A DNA stretch of 64,000 bases from Arthrobacter sp. 35W (GTDB lineage Bacteria; Actinomycetota; Actinomycetes; Actinomycetales; Micrococcaceae), in contig NZ_KI519454.1 of NCBI RefSeq assembly GCF_000482545.1, positions 930,001 to 994,000 of the forward strand, in the 5' to 3' direction. Each line of letters begins with the position of its first letter. The first letter of the stretch is position 1. Shown here one piece after another: positions 28,163-38,912 of the stretch. The position numbers were made by a program, and so were the translations under genes. Under the pieces are notes generated by a model, which saw only the letters and a program-made list of their open reading frames with translations, was not told the DNA's origin and made no database searches.

Positions 28163-31100
28163 ATGACTCGAATCCCAACAGGCCTAAACCCAACAGGCCC
28201 CATCGCAGCCGGCGAAAGCCTGCCGCAGGTAGTGTCACCGTTCAAGCGCTTCGCGGCCATGCCCGAGGCCGCTGGACTGTACAACCCCGATGCCGAGAAG
28301 GACGCCTGCGGCCTGGCCATTGTGGCCACGCTTCGCGGCGAGCCCGGGCACGACATCGTCGCAGCCGCCTTGACGGCGCTGCGCAACCTCGAGCACCGCG
28401 GTGCCGTGGGCGCCGACGAGGGCACCGGTGACGGTGCGGGCCTGCTGACGCAGATCCCCGATGAATTCTTCCGCGCGGTGGCCGGCTTCGAGCTGCCCGC
28501 CGCGGGCTCCTACGCCGTCGGCACCGCCTTCCTCCCGGCCGAGCCGGCGGAGACGGCCGTGGCCCGCGCGGGCCTGGAGGCACTGGCTGCCGCCGAGGGC
28601 CTCACGGTGCTTGGCTGGCGCGAAGTGCCGATCGTGGCCGAGCTGGTCGGTGCCATGTCCCGTGCCTGCATGCCGCACTTTGTCCAGCTCTTCCTGGCCA
28701 TCGACCCCGCACGCAGCGCCGAGGGCGAAGCCAATGCCCTCGATGCCCGCGCCTTCCGGCTGCGCAAGCGTGCCCAGAACAAGCACGGCGTCTACTTCCC
28801 GTCGCTGTCCTCCAAGACCATTGTCTACAAGGGCATGCTGACCACCGCGCAGCTGGAGCCGTTCTACCCGGACCTCTCCGACGCGCGCTTCAAGACCCGT
28901 CTGGGCATTGTGCACTCGCGCTTCTCCACCAACACCTTCCCCTCATGGCCGCTGGCCCAGCCGTTCCGCACCATCGCGCACAACGGTGAGATCAACACGG
29001 TCAAGGGCAATAGGAACTGGATGCGCGCCCGCCAGTCCACCCTGTCGCACCCGCTGCTGGGCGACAGCCCCGAGGAACTCTTCCCGATCTGCACCCCCGG
29101 CGCCTCGGACTCCGCCTCCTTCGACGAGGTCGCGGAGCTGCTCTGGCTCGCCGGGCGCCCGCTGCCGCAGGCCATCATGATGATGATCCCCGAGGCCTGG
29201 GAAAACCACGCCACGATGGATCCGGCCCGCCGCGCCTTCTACGAGTACCACTCGCTGCTCATGGAGCCGTGGGACGGCCCCGCCGCCGTGTCCTTCACCG
29301 ATGGCACCCTGGTGGGCGCCACCCTGGACCGCAACGGTCTGCGCCCGGGCCGCTACTGGATCACCGAGGATGGCCTGATCATCTTCGCCTCCGAGGTCGG
29401 CGTGTTCAACGTCGAGCCCGCCAAGGTGGTCAAGAAGGGCCGCGTTGCCCCCGGCAAGATGTTCCTGGTGGACACCGACGCCGGCCGCATCATCTCCGAC
29501 AGCGAGGTCAAGGCCGAGATGGCCGGCGCCAACCCGTGGGCCGAGTGGGTTGCCGACAACATCATTTCCCTGAAGGACCTGCCCGAGCGCGAGCACGTGG
29601 TGCACACTCCGGCGTCCGTCAACCACCGCCAGCGCACCTTCGGCTACACGCAGGAGGAGCTGAAGATCCTGCTGGGCCCGATGGCCAGCACCGGTGCCGA
29701 GCCGCTGGGCGCCATGGGCTCCGACACCCCGATTGCCGTGCTGTCCAAGCGCCCCCGCCTGCTCTTCGACTACTTTGTGCAGTCGTTCGCCCAGGTCACC
29801 AACCCGCCGCTGGATGCCATCCGTGAAGAGCTGGTCACCAGCCTGAACACCACCATCGGCCCCAACGGCAACCTGCTCTCGCGCTCCAAGGTCACCCAGC
29901 CCCAGGTCGCCCTCACCTTCCCGGTGATCAACAATGACGAGCTGGCCAAGATCGCCAACATCCAGAACGACGACGGCGACAAGCTGGCCATGAAGGTCCG
30001 CGGCCTGTACAAGCCCGACGGCGGCGAGGCATCCCTGCGTGCCCGGCTGTCGGAGATCTGCGAGCAGGTGTCCGGCGCGATCAACCGCGGCGTACAGTAC
30101 GTGGTCCTCTCCGACCGCGACTCCAATGCCCAGTGGGCGCCCATCCCGTCCCTGCTGCTGGTCAGCGCCGTGCACCACCACCTGCTGCGCAGCGCCAACC
30201 GCACCAAGATCTCCCTGGTGGTTGAGGCCGGCGACGTCCGCGAGGTCCACCACGTGGCGGTCCTGGTGGGCTACGGTGCCGCAGCGGTGAACCCGTACCT
30301 GGCCATGGAATCCGTCGAGGAGCTCATCCGCGTCGGCGACATCACCGGCGTCACCGCCGAGGAGGGTGTCTACAACCTCATCAAGGGTCTGGGCAAGGGT
30401 GTTCTGAAGATCATGTCCAAGATGGGCATCTCCACCGTGGCCTCCTACTGCGGGGCCCAGACCTTCGAGGCCCTGGGCATTGCACAGGACCTGGTGGACG
30501 AGTTCTTCTCCGGCACGCACTCCCAGCTGGGCGGCATCGGTCTGGACGTGATTGCCGCCGAGGTGGCAGCCCGCCACGCCATGGCCTACCCCGTGGACGG
30601 CGTCGAGCAGCCGCACCGCCCGCTGCTGGGCGGCGGCGAGTACCAGTGGCGCCGCGAGGGCGAGCCGCACCTGTTCTCCCCGGAGACGGTGTTCCGCCTC
30701 CAGCACGCCACCCGCGAACGCCGCTACGACATCTTCAAGGCCTACACCAACGGCATTGACGACCAGGCCGAGAAGCTGATGACCCTCCGCGGTCTGCTGG
30801 CCTTCAAGGACGGTGTCCGCCCGGCCATCTCGATCGATGAGGTGGAGCCCGTCGCCAGCATCGTCAAGCGGTTCTCCACCGGAGCGATGAGCTACGGCTC
30901 CATCTCCAAGGAGGCCCACGAGACGCTGGCCATCGCCATGAACCAGTTGGGCGCCAAGTCCAACACCGGTGAGGGCGGCGAGGACGTTGACCGCCTGCTT
31001 GATCCCATGCGCCGTTCGGCCATCAAGCAGGTGGCCTCCGGACGCTTCGGTGTCACCAGCCTGTATCTGACCAACGCCGAGGACATCCAGATCAAGATGG

Positions 31101-32789
31101 CCCAGGGCGCCAAGCCCGGCGAGGGCGGCCAGCTGATGGCCCGCAAGGTCTACCCCTGGGTGGCACGCACCCGGCACTCGACCCCCGGCGTCGGACTCAT
31201 CTCCCCGCCACCGCACCACGACATCTACTCCATCGAGGACCTGGCGCAGCTCATCTATGACTGCAAGCGCGCCAACCCCACGGCCCGTGTGCACGTGAAG
31301 CTGGTCTCCGAAGTGGGGATCGGCACCGTGGCCGCCGGCGTGACCAAGGCCAAGGCCGACGTCGTGCTGGTGTCCGGGCACGACGGCGGAACGGGTGCCA
31401 GCCCGCTGAACTCGCTCAAGCACGCCGGCGTCCCGTGGGAGCTCGGCCTGGCCGAGACCCAGCAGACGCTGATGCTCAACGGCCTGCGCGACCGCGTGGT
31501 GGTGCAGGTGGATGGCCAGCTGAAGACCGGCCGCGACGTCGTCATCGCCGCCCTGCTGGGTGCCGAGGAGTACGGCTTTGCCACCGCTCCGCTGGTGGTC
31601 TCGGGCTGCATCATGATGCGCGTCTGCCACCTGGACACCTGTCCGGTGGGCGTGGCCACCCAGAACCCCGAGCTGCGCCAGCGCTTCACCGGCAAGCCGG
31701 AGTTTGTGGTGAACTTCTTCGAGTTCCTGGCCCAGGAGGTGCGCGAGATCCTCGCCTCCCTTGGTTTCCGGAGCCTGCAGGAGGCCATCGGCCACGCCGA
31801 GTCCCTGGACGCGGCCAAGGCCATCAGCCACTGGAAGACCGAGGGTCTGGACCTGGATCCGATCCTGCACGGCATCGAGTTCGACGCCGACGCACCCCTG
31901 CGCAATCTGGTGCCGCAGAACCACGAGCTGGAGAAGCACTTCGACGTCCAGCTGATCGCCATGAGCGGCGACGCCCTGGCGGACCGCACGCCGGTGAAGA
32001 TCTCGGTGCCCGTGGTCAACACGGACCGCTCGGTCGGCACCATGCTGGGCTACAACGTCACCAAGACGTTCGGCACGCAGGTGCTCGGGCACGACACCAT
32101 CGACATCACGCTGACCGGCCAGGCCGGCCAGTCGCTGGGTGCCTTCCTGCCGGCCGGCATCACGCTGCGCATGTTCGGCGACTCCAACGACTACGTCGGC
32201 AAGGGTCTTTCCGGCGGGCGCATCATCGTCCGACCGGACCGCACCAATGTCTTCCCGGCCGAAGAGAACGTCATCGCCGGAAACGTCATCGGCTACGGCG
32301 CCACCAGCGGCGAGATGTTCATCCGCGGCCAGGTGGGGGAGCGGTTCCTGGTGCGCAACTCCGGCGCCACCGCCGTCGTCGAGGGCATTGGCGACCACGG
32401 TTGCGAGTACATGACCGGCGGGCAGGCATTGGTCCTGGGCCGCACCGGACGCAACTTCGGTGCCGGCATGTCCGGTGGAACGGCCTTTGTGCTGGACCTG
32501 CAGCCGGCCAAGGTCAACAAGGCAGCCCTGGACTCCGGCGAATTGCAGCTGGTGGAACTGGATGCCGAGGACAGGGACATTGTCCGTGGCCTGCTGGTCA
32601 AGCACCGCGAGGAGACGGATTCCGCCGTCGCCGCCCGGTTGCTGGAAGATTTCGACGCTGCCGCGGCGCGCATCACCAAGGTGCTCCCGCGCGACTACGC
32701 CGCCGTACTGGAAACACGCCTTGCTGCATCGGATGCGGGCATCGACCCGGATTCCGAGGAAGTTTGGCAGAAGATTTTGGAGGTTACCG

Positions 32790-32797
<8 letters not shown>
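28163..32797 (+). CDS. gltB: Glutamate synthase large subunit
   Basis: With GltD it makes two glutamates from glutamine and 2-oxoglutarate. The 1544-residue protein contains the N-terminal glutaminase domain, whose nucleophile is Cys49 in [14 protein letters not shown] after a propeptide-like stretch, then the central and FMN-binding synthase domains, a 3Fe-4S cluster motif [13 protein letters not shown] near residue 1155, and the C-terminal beta-helix (GXXGXXG repeats, [11 protein letters not shown] onwards). The ATG at 28163 has GGGGGAAGGA upstream; the frame is open from 28067. gltD overlaps by 8 bases. Confidence 0.96.
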
Positions 32798-34247
<1,450 letters not shown>

Positions 34248-34314
34248 GTCTAAACCGCACCCACCATCTGAGACAAGTTTTTCGAAGAGAATCCACACCA
34301 TTAGGGTTAGGTAT

Positions 34315-35787
34315 ATGAGACGCGCAAAGATTGTTGCAACCTTCGGGCCGGCCATCGCCAGCTATGAGAACACCCTCGCGGTGCTTGAGGCCGGCGTCGA
34401 CGTCGCCCGCATGAACATGAGCCACGGTGACTACGCCGTGCACGACAACACGTATGAAAACGTCCGCAAGGCGGCAACCCAGCTGGGCAAGGCCGTGGCC
34501 ATCATGGCCGACCTTCAGGGACCGAAGATCCGTCTGGGCCGCTTCGTAGACGGCCCCCACAAGCTGGAGGTGGGCGATGTCTTCACCATCACCACCGAAG
34601 ACGTCCCCGGCACCAAGGACATCTGCTCCACCACGCTGAAGAGCCTCACCGAGGACGTCAACGTAGGCGACACCCTTCTGATCGACGACGGCAAGGTGTC
34701 CCTGGTTGCCACTGCCGTCGACGGCGTGAAGGTTGTCACCAAGGTCACCGTGCCCGGCATGGTGTCCAACAACAAGGGCATCAACCTGCCCGGCGTGGCC
34801 GTCAACGTGCCAGCACTGAGCGAGAAGGATGAGGACGACCTCCGCTGGGCCCTGCGCCGCGGCGTCGACCTCGTTGCCCTTTCCTTCGTCCGCGACGCCA
34901 CCGACATCACCCGCGTACACGAGATCATGGATGCCGAAGGCCGCCGCGTTCCCGTCATCGCCAAGGTCGAGAAGCCCCAGGCCGTGGAGCACCTGTCCGA
35001 GATCATCGACTCCTTCGACGCCATCATGGTGGCCCGTGGCGACCTCGGTGTGGAGCTTCCCCTGGAGGAAGTGCCGATCGTCCAGAAGCGCGCCATCGAG
35101 CTCGCCCGCCGCTGGGCCAAGCCGGTCATCGTGGCCACCCAGGTCCTCGAATCCATGATCGACAACCCGCGCCCGACGCGTGCCGAGGCCTCCGACTGCG
35201 CCAACGCCGTGCTCGATGGTGCAGACGCCGTCATGCTCTCCGGTGAGACCAGCGTCGGCAAGTTCCCGATCGAGACCGTCAAGGTCATGGCCCGGATCAT
35301 CGAATCCACCGAGGTCCACGGCATGGAGCGCGTGCCGGAACTGGGCACCAAGCCCAAGACCCGCGGCGGCGCCATCACCCGCGCCGCAGTGGAAATCGCC
35401 GACCAGCTGGATGCCAAGTACATTGCGGCATTCACCCAGTCCGGCGACTCCGCACGCCGCCTGTCCCGCCTGCGCCCCAAGAAGCCGGTGCTGGCCTTCA
35501 CCCCCGTGGAGCAGGTCCGCAACCAGCTGGCCCTCACCTGGGGCATCCAGCCGGTGCTGGTGCCGATGGTTCACCACACGGACGAGATGACCGAGCAGGT
35601 TGACCGCACGCTCTTGGAGATGAAGCTGGCTGTGGATGGCGACCTCGTCATCATCGCCGCCGGTTCCCCTCCCGGACAGGCCGGTTCCACCAACTCCCTG
35701 AAGGTGCACAAGGTTGGCGACCTCGCCGACACCACCAAGAGCGGCGAAAGCAAGAAGGAGAAGGTCGGCCCCTGGCCCACCGCATAA
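34315..35787 (+). CDS. pyk: Pyruvate kinase
   Basis: Last step of glycolysis. The 490-residue protein begins MRRAKIVATFGPA and has NMSHGDYAVH, the active-site lysine/glutamate region IAKVEKPQAVEHL, MVARGDLGVELP and the C-terminal allosteric domain from about residue 350. The start ATG at 34315 gives the family length. It converges on the ANTAR regulator across a strong terminator. Confidence 0.96.
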   Translation: MRRAKIVATFGPAIASYENTLAVLEAGVDVARMNMSHGDYAVHDNTYENVRKAATQLGKAVAIMADLQGPKIRLGRFVDGPHKLEVGDVFTITTEDVPGTKDICSTTLKSLTEDVNVGDTLLIDDGKVSLVATAVDGVKVVTKVTVPGMVSNNKGINLPGVAVNVPALSEKDEDDLRWALRRGVDLVALSFVRDATDITRVHEIMDAEGRRVPVIAKVEKPQAVEHLSEIIDSFDAIMVARGDLGVELPLEEVPIVQKRAIELARRWAKPVIVATQVLESMIDNPRPTRAEASDCANAVLDGADAVMLSGETSVGKFPIETVKVMARIIESTEVHGMERVPELGTKPKTRGGAITRAAVEIADQLDAKYIAAFTQSGDSARRLSRLRPKKPVLAFTPVEQVRNQLALTWGIQPVLVPMVHHTDEMTEQVDRTLLEMKLAVDGDLVIIAAGSPPGQAGSTNSLKVHKVGDLADTTKSGESKKEKVGPWPTA

Positions 35788-35800
35788 TTTCTTCGTAGGA

Positions 35801-35846
35801 AACGCAGAGGCGGTCCGCACCCATTGGTGCGGACCGCCTCTGCGTT
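35801..35846. terminator. Terminator between pyk and the ANTAR regulator
   Basis: A 21-bp perfect stem: AACGCAGAGGCGGTCCGCAC plus C on the left (35801-35821), its complement at 35826-35846 and a 4-nt loop. It can serve both convergent genes. Confidence 0.85.
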
Positions 35847-35857
35847 CTAGCCTCGCT

Positions 35858-35876
35858 GGTCGAACTTGTCGAGACC
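35858..35876. repeat. REP-like palindromic repeat
   Basis: GGTCGAACTTGTCGAGACC, the third site of the 19-base unit, again directly next to a terminator between convergent genes. Confidence 0.75.
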
Positions 35877-35914
35877 TGGTGACGTGCGCCGGGACCCGGC
35901 CCGCCGCCGTCGTG

Positions 35915-36523
35915 CTAGTTGACCTGGTTGATGATGGTCTCGGCCACTTCGCGCATGCTCAGGCGGCGGTCCATCGACGTCTTCTGGATCCAGCGGAAGG
36001 CCTCCGGCTCCGTCAGGCCCATCTTGGTGGTCAGCAGGCTCTTGGCGCGCTCCACGAGCTTGCGGGTGGCGAACTGCTCCTGCAGGTCCGTCACCTCCAG
36101 CTCGAGCGCACGGATCTCCTCGTGGCGGGACAGCGCGATTTCCAGCGCGGGGATCAGATCGGCCGGGGTGAACGGCTTGACCACGTAGGCCATCGCGCCG
36201 GCGTCACGTGCCCGCTCAACGAGCTCCTTCTGGCTGAAAGCGGTCAACAGCACCACGGGGGCAATGCGGGCCTTCACGATCTTCTCAGCGGCCGTAATGC
36301 CGTCCATGACGGGCATCTTGACATCCATCAGGACCAGATCGGGGCGGAGCTCCTCGGCCAGCTGAACGGCCTTCTCGCCGTTGTCAGCCTCGCCGACGAC
36401 GTCGTAGCCCTCGCCGCGCAGGATCTCCATGATGTCCAGACGGATCAAGGTCTCATCCTCGGCCACGATCACACGGCGTGCGGGTGCGGGGGTGGCGGGT
36501 GCGGATTCCGTTTGTTCAGACAC
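35915..36523 (-). CDS. pdtaR: ANTAR-domain response regulator (PdtaR-like)
   Basis: 202 residues: receiver domain at about 17-130 with phospho-acceptor Asp67 in VLMDVKMPVMDG and the conserved VVKPF lysine, then an ANTAR RNA-binding domain at about 145-200 (FATRKLVERAKSLL onwards). ANTAR regulators bind paired hexaloop RNA hairpins and block termination; the mycobacterial homologue PdtaR works with the kinase PdtaS. The GTG at 36523 is the start, with AAGGAG 6 bases upstream. No histidine kinase is adjacent. Confidence 0.9.
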   Translation of the reverse strand: MSEQTESAPATPAPARRVIVAEDETLIRLDIMEILRGEGYDVVGEADNGEKAVQLAEELRPDLVLMDVKMPVMDGITAAEKIVKARIAPVVLLTAFSQKELVERARDAGAMAYVVKPFTPADLIPALEIALSRHEEIRALELEVTDLQEQFATRKLVERAKSLLTTKMGLTEPEAFRWIQKTSMDRRLSMREVAETIINQVN

Positions 36524-36695
36524 AGGGGCTCCTTGGAAGCAATACTTCGGTAAGGCGGACCGTAAATCCGCTGGCAATGGCCGGCTCTGCTGCGCCGGTT
36601 CTGTGAATTAGCCTATCGGCATGTAGAGTAGTTTCGCGCACTTGTTCGGGAATGAGTCCCGTTTCAAGTGCTGTGCTTTGCACCACATGGTGCAT

Positions 36696-36776
36696 GCCCG
36701 AGTGGCGGAATGGCAGACGCGCTGCACTCAAAATGCAGTATCGAGAGGTGTGTGGGTTCGAGTCCCACCTCGGGCA
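36696..36776 (+). tRNA. tRNA-Leu, anticodon CAA; presumed integration site
   Basis: Class II tRNA of 81 nt: acceptor GCCCGAG/CTCGGGC, anticodon arm CTGCA-CTCAAAA-TGCAG with CAA, a variable arm (TATCGAGAGGTG region), T arm GTGGGTTCGAGTCCCAC, discriminator A, no encoded CCA. An integrase gene follows 87 bases later, so the 3' half is probably attL. Confidence 0.93.
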
Positions 36777-36790
36777 CAGTGTTTCCGCAG

Positions 36791-36815
36791 GTCAGAGGCC
36801 CTTTGGGCCTCTGAC
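36791..36815 (+). terminator. Hairpin after tRNA-Leu
   Basis: GTCAGAGGCCC and GGGCCTCTGAC form a perfect 11-bp stem with a TTT loop. The octamer TGTGGACA follows at 36816 and 36837, in a position where integrase arm sites would be expected. Confidence 0.55.
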
Positions 36816-36863
36816 TGTGGACAAATCTCCCAAAAGTGTGGACAGCGGCGTAGCATTTTAGGC

Positions 36864-37994
36864 ATGGCTTCCATCCGAGTTCGCTCAAAATTGGACGGGT
36901 CCAAGACCTATACCGTCCGGTGGCGGGATCCCAAGACCCGCACCGAGCAGGGCATCACCTTTGCCACCGAGTCCGAAGCCACCACGGTGAAGAAGCTCCT
37001 TGACGCCAATGGCCAGTCCTTCGAAATTGCCCAGGATGCGCTCGTCGCGAAGGAATCAAACCTCCCCACAGTGGCCGAGGTGATCCAGGAACACCTCGAT
37101 CTGCTCGTTCGCCCGTCAGCGGGCACCATTCGCACTTACCAGACCATGCTGAACCTGCACATCAACGACGTCCTGGGCGCAGTCCCCGTCGACAAGCTGG
37201 ACTACCGCCAGATCACCCACTGGATCCGCGAGATGCAGAAGAAGGGCCGGTCAGCCAAAACCATCCGCAACAACCACGCGCTGATCTTCTCCGCCATGGA
37301 GACGGCTGTGATGCTCAAGTACCGGCTGGACAATCCGTGCCGTGGCGTCCAGCTGCCGTCGGGGGAGAAGGCGGAGGATGAGGTGAGGTTTCTTACCCAT
37401 GCGGAATTCGGGCTGATCCTCGAATGCATGGGGGAGCGGTACAAGGACTTCACGGCGTTTCTCGTCATGACCGGCACTCGCTTCGGCGAGGCAACGGCAG
37501 TGACCGTGGCCGATGTGGACCTCCTGTCCAAGCCAGCCACGGTGCGTATCAACAAGGCTTGGAAGCGAGATGGCGTGAACAGCTTCTATGTGGGTCCTAC
37601 CAAGACAGGCGCTGGAAAGCGCACCGTGTCATTGAACCCGCAGCTGGTAGAGATTCTGATTCCCTTGGTCGCGAGTCGGCAGGGGGCAGACCTGCTGTTC
37701 ACCACACGGAATGGCACCCGGATCTCGCATACCACCTTCTGGCGCAACAATTGGGTGCCGGCCATCAAAGCGGCCAAGGCGGCGGGGTTGAAGAAGGACC
37801 CGCGGATCCACGATCTGCGGCACACGCATGCGTCGTGGTTGATTCAGGACGGGGTATCGCTGTTCACCATCTCCAGAAGGCTTGGGCACGCCTCTACGCG
37901 CACTACGGAGCAGGTGTACGGGCACTTGATGCCCCAGGCACTTCAAGACGCCGCAGACGCCGTCGAGCGGTCCGCGAATGTGTGGCGTCGATAA
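36864..37994 (+). CDS. int: Tyrosine-type integrase
   Basis: Site-specific recombinase of 376 residues. It has an arm-binding-like N-terminus (1-60), a core-binding SAM-like domain (about 68-155) and the catalytic domain with the complete set: Arg206 in TGTRFGEA, a lysine in TKTGAGK, His316 and Arg319 in IHDLRHTHAS, His342 in RRLGHAS, and Tyr352 in TEQVYGHL. It should insert and excise the element at tRNA-Leu. The ATG at 36864 gives the normal N-terminus; the open frame to 36642 only runs through the tRNA. Confidence 0.95.
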   Translation: MASIRVRSKLDGSKTYTVRWRDPKTRTEQGITFATESEATTVKKLLDANGQSFEIAQDALVAKESNLPTVAEVIQEHLDLLVRPSAGTIRTYQTMLNLHINDVLGAVPVDKLDYRQITHWIREMQKKGRSAKTIRNNHALIFSAMETAVMLKYRLDNPCRGVQLPSGEKAEDEVRFLTHAEFGLILECMGERYKDFTAFLVMTGTRFGEATAVTVADVDLLSKPATVRINKAWKRDGVNSFYVGPTKTGAGKRTVSLNPQLVEILIPLVASRQGADLLFTTRNGTRISHTTFWRNNWVPAIKAAKAAGLKKDPRIHDLRHTHASWLIQDGVSLFTISRRLGHASTRTTEQVYGHLMPQALQDAADAVERSANVWRR

Positions 37995-38012
37995 CGTCCA
38001 ACGACTTGGGCG

Positions 38013-38258
38013 CTACGAATACCTCTGGCGGGACTGTGCTCGTGTCCCGATCATCCTTGTCGTTGTGGGTTCTGGCTTTCTGATTGGCACTTCGCGCAAT
38101 AGCGCGATCTGCTTTAGCTGGGCAGACGTGAAGATGACCTTTCCCTTGCCCCAGATGGTGTGGGGGAAGTCGCCTCTGGCGGCTCCATCCCTCAGCCAGG
38201 CTTCCGAGCATCGCAGGAGAGCTGCAGCCTCGGCCGGTTCAAAGAATTCGAGCTTCAT
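38013..38258 (-). CDS. Helix-turn-helix protein, excisionase-like
   Basis: 81 residues. The first 55 (FEPAEAAALLRCSEAWLRDG then RGDFPHTIWGKGKVIFT) look like the winged helix-turn-helix of MerR/excisionase-type proteins. It converges on int with an 18-base gap. It may direct excision or be a small repressor. A second excisionase-like gene lies at 43.2 kb. Confidence 0.6.
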   Translation of the reverse strand: MKLEFFEPAEAAALLRCSEAWLRDGAARGDFPHTIWGKGKVIFTSAQLKQIALLREVPIRKPEPTTTRMIGTRAQSRQRYS

Positions 38259-38912
38259 GAAGTCACTCTGTCCTTCCGTCCTAGCGCTGCCCCGAACGGG
38301 CCACCACCCTCGTTGGTGGATTCCCTCATGGATGGATCATGGCCGTTTTCCAGACCGTCAACATGATCAGGTAGGCCTAGTCAGTGTGTGGCAGTCCTGC
38401 CTCAGGTTGGAGGGCCGGGGAAATCGATGCGTCTGGACATCTGAGTGCCGTGGGTCAGACGGGTGGCGTCTGAGCAGATTAGTTTCCGAAGTCAGTAGTT
38501 TTAGCCAGTTGTCGGGATGAACCCGTTGTCCTTGACGCCGACCCACGTCGCAGCCGTCGAAAGCGGTGGCTTGATTTTTCAAGGAGTACACCGCTCGCCA
38601 CGGCGTTCTTGAAGTTCCCTAGCCGAAAATTGGCCTCGTACCAGGAGAATTTCCAATCAAGATTGTTGTTGGTACCTGTCATATTCTTTGCCCTAGGGTT
38701 TCCAGGGCGAGACGGCATGGCCGGCACGATGGCTGGCCATCGATTGCCATCTTCCTCAGCCGTAAGTCGTGCGCAGATCTGGTGAATGCAGGTGGATGGT
38801 GGGGTGTAGGTAGGAATGGACTTGCATCGGGCAATGCGATGGCGACAGGCTCTTGGTATCTAGTCAACGTCTCCGGGATCGGTCCTGCATGAATTCCACC
38901 TAGAATGTCGGG
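38259..38912. other. Non-coding stretch with a possible gene remnant
   Basis: About 650 AT-richer bases. On the minus strand at 38479-38682 an ATG-started frame reads MTGTNNNLDWKFSWYEANF and continues to a stop. This part looks protein-like, but the rest turns basic and low in complexity, while a shifted frame reads WVGVKDNGFIPTT. That suggests a decayed small phage-type gene; I cannot name it. Confidence 0.35.
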
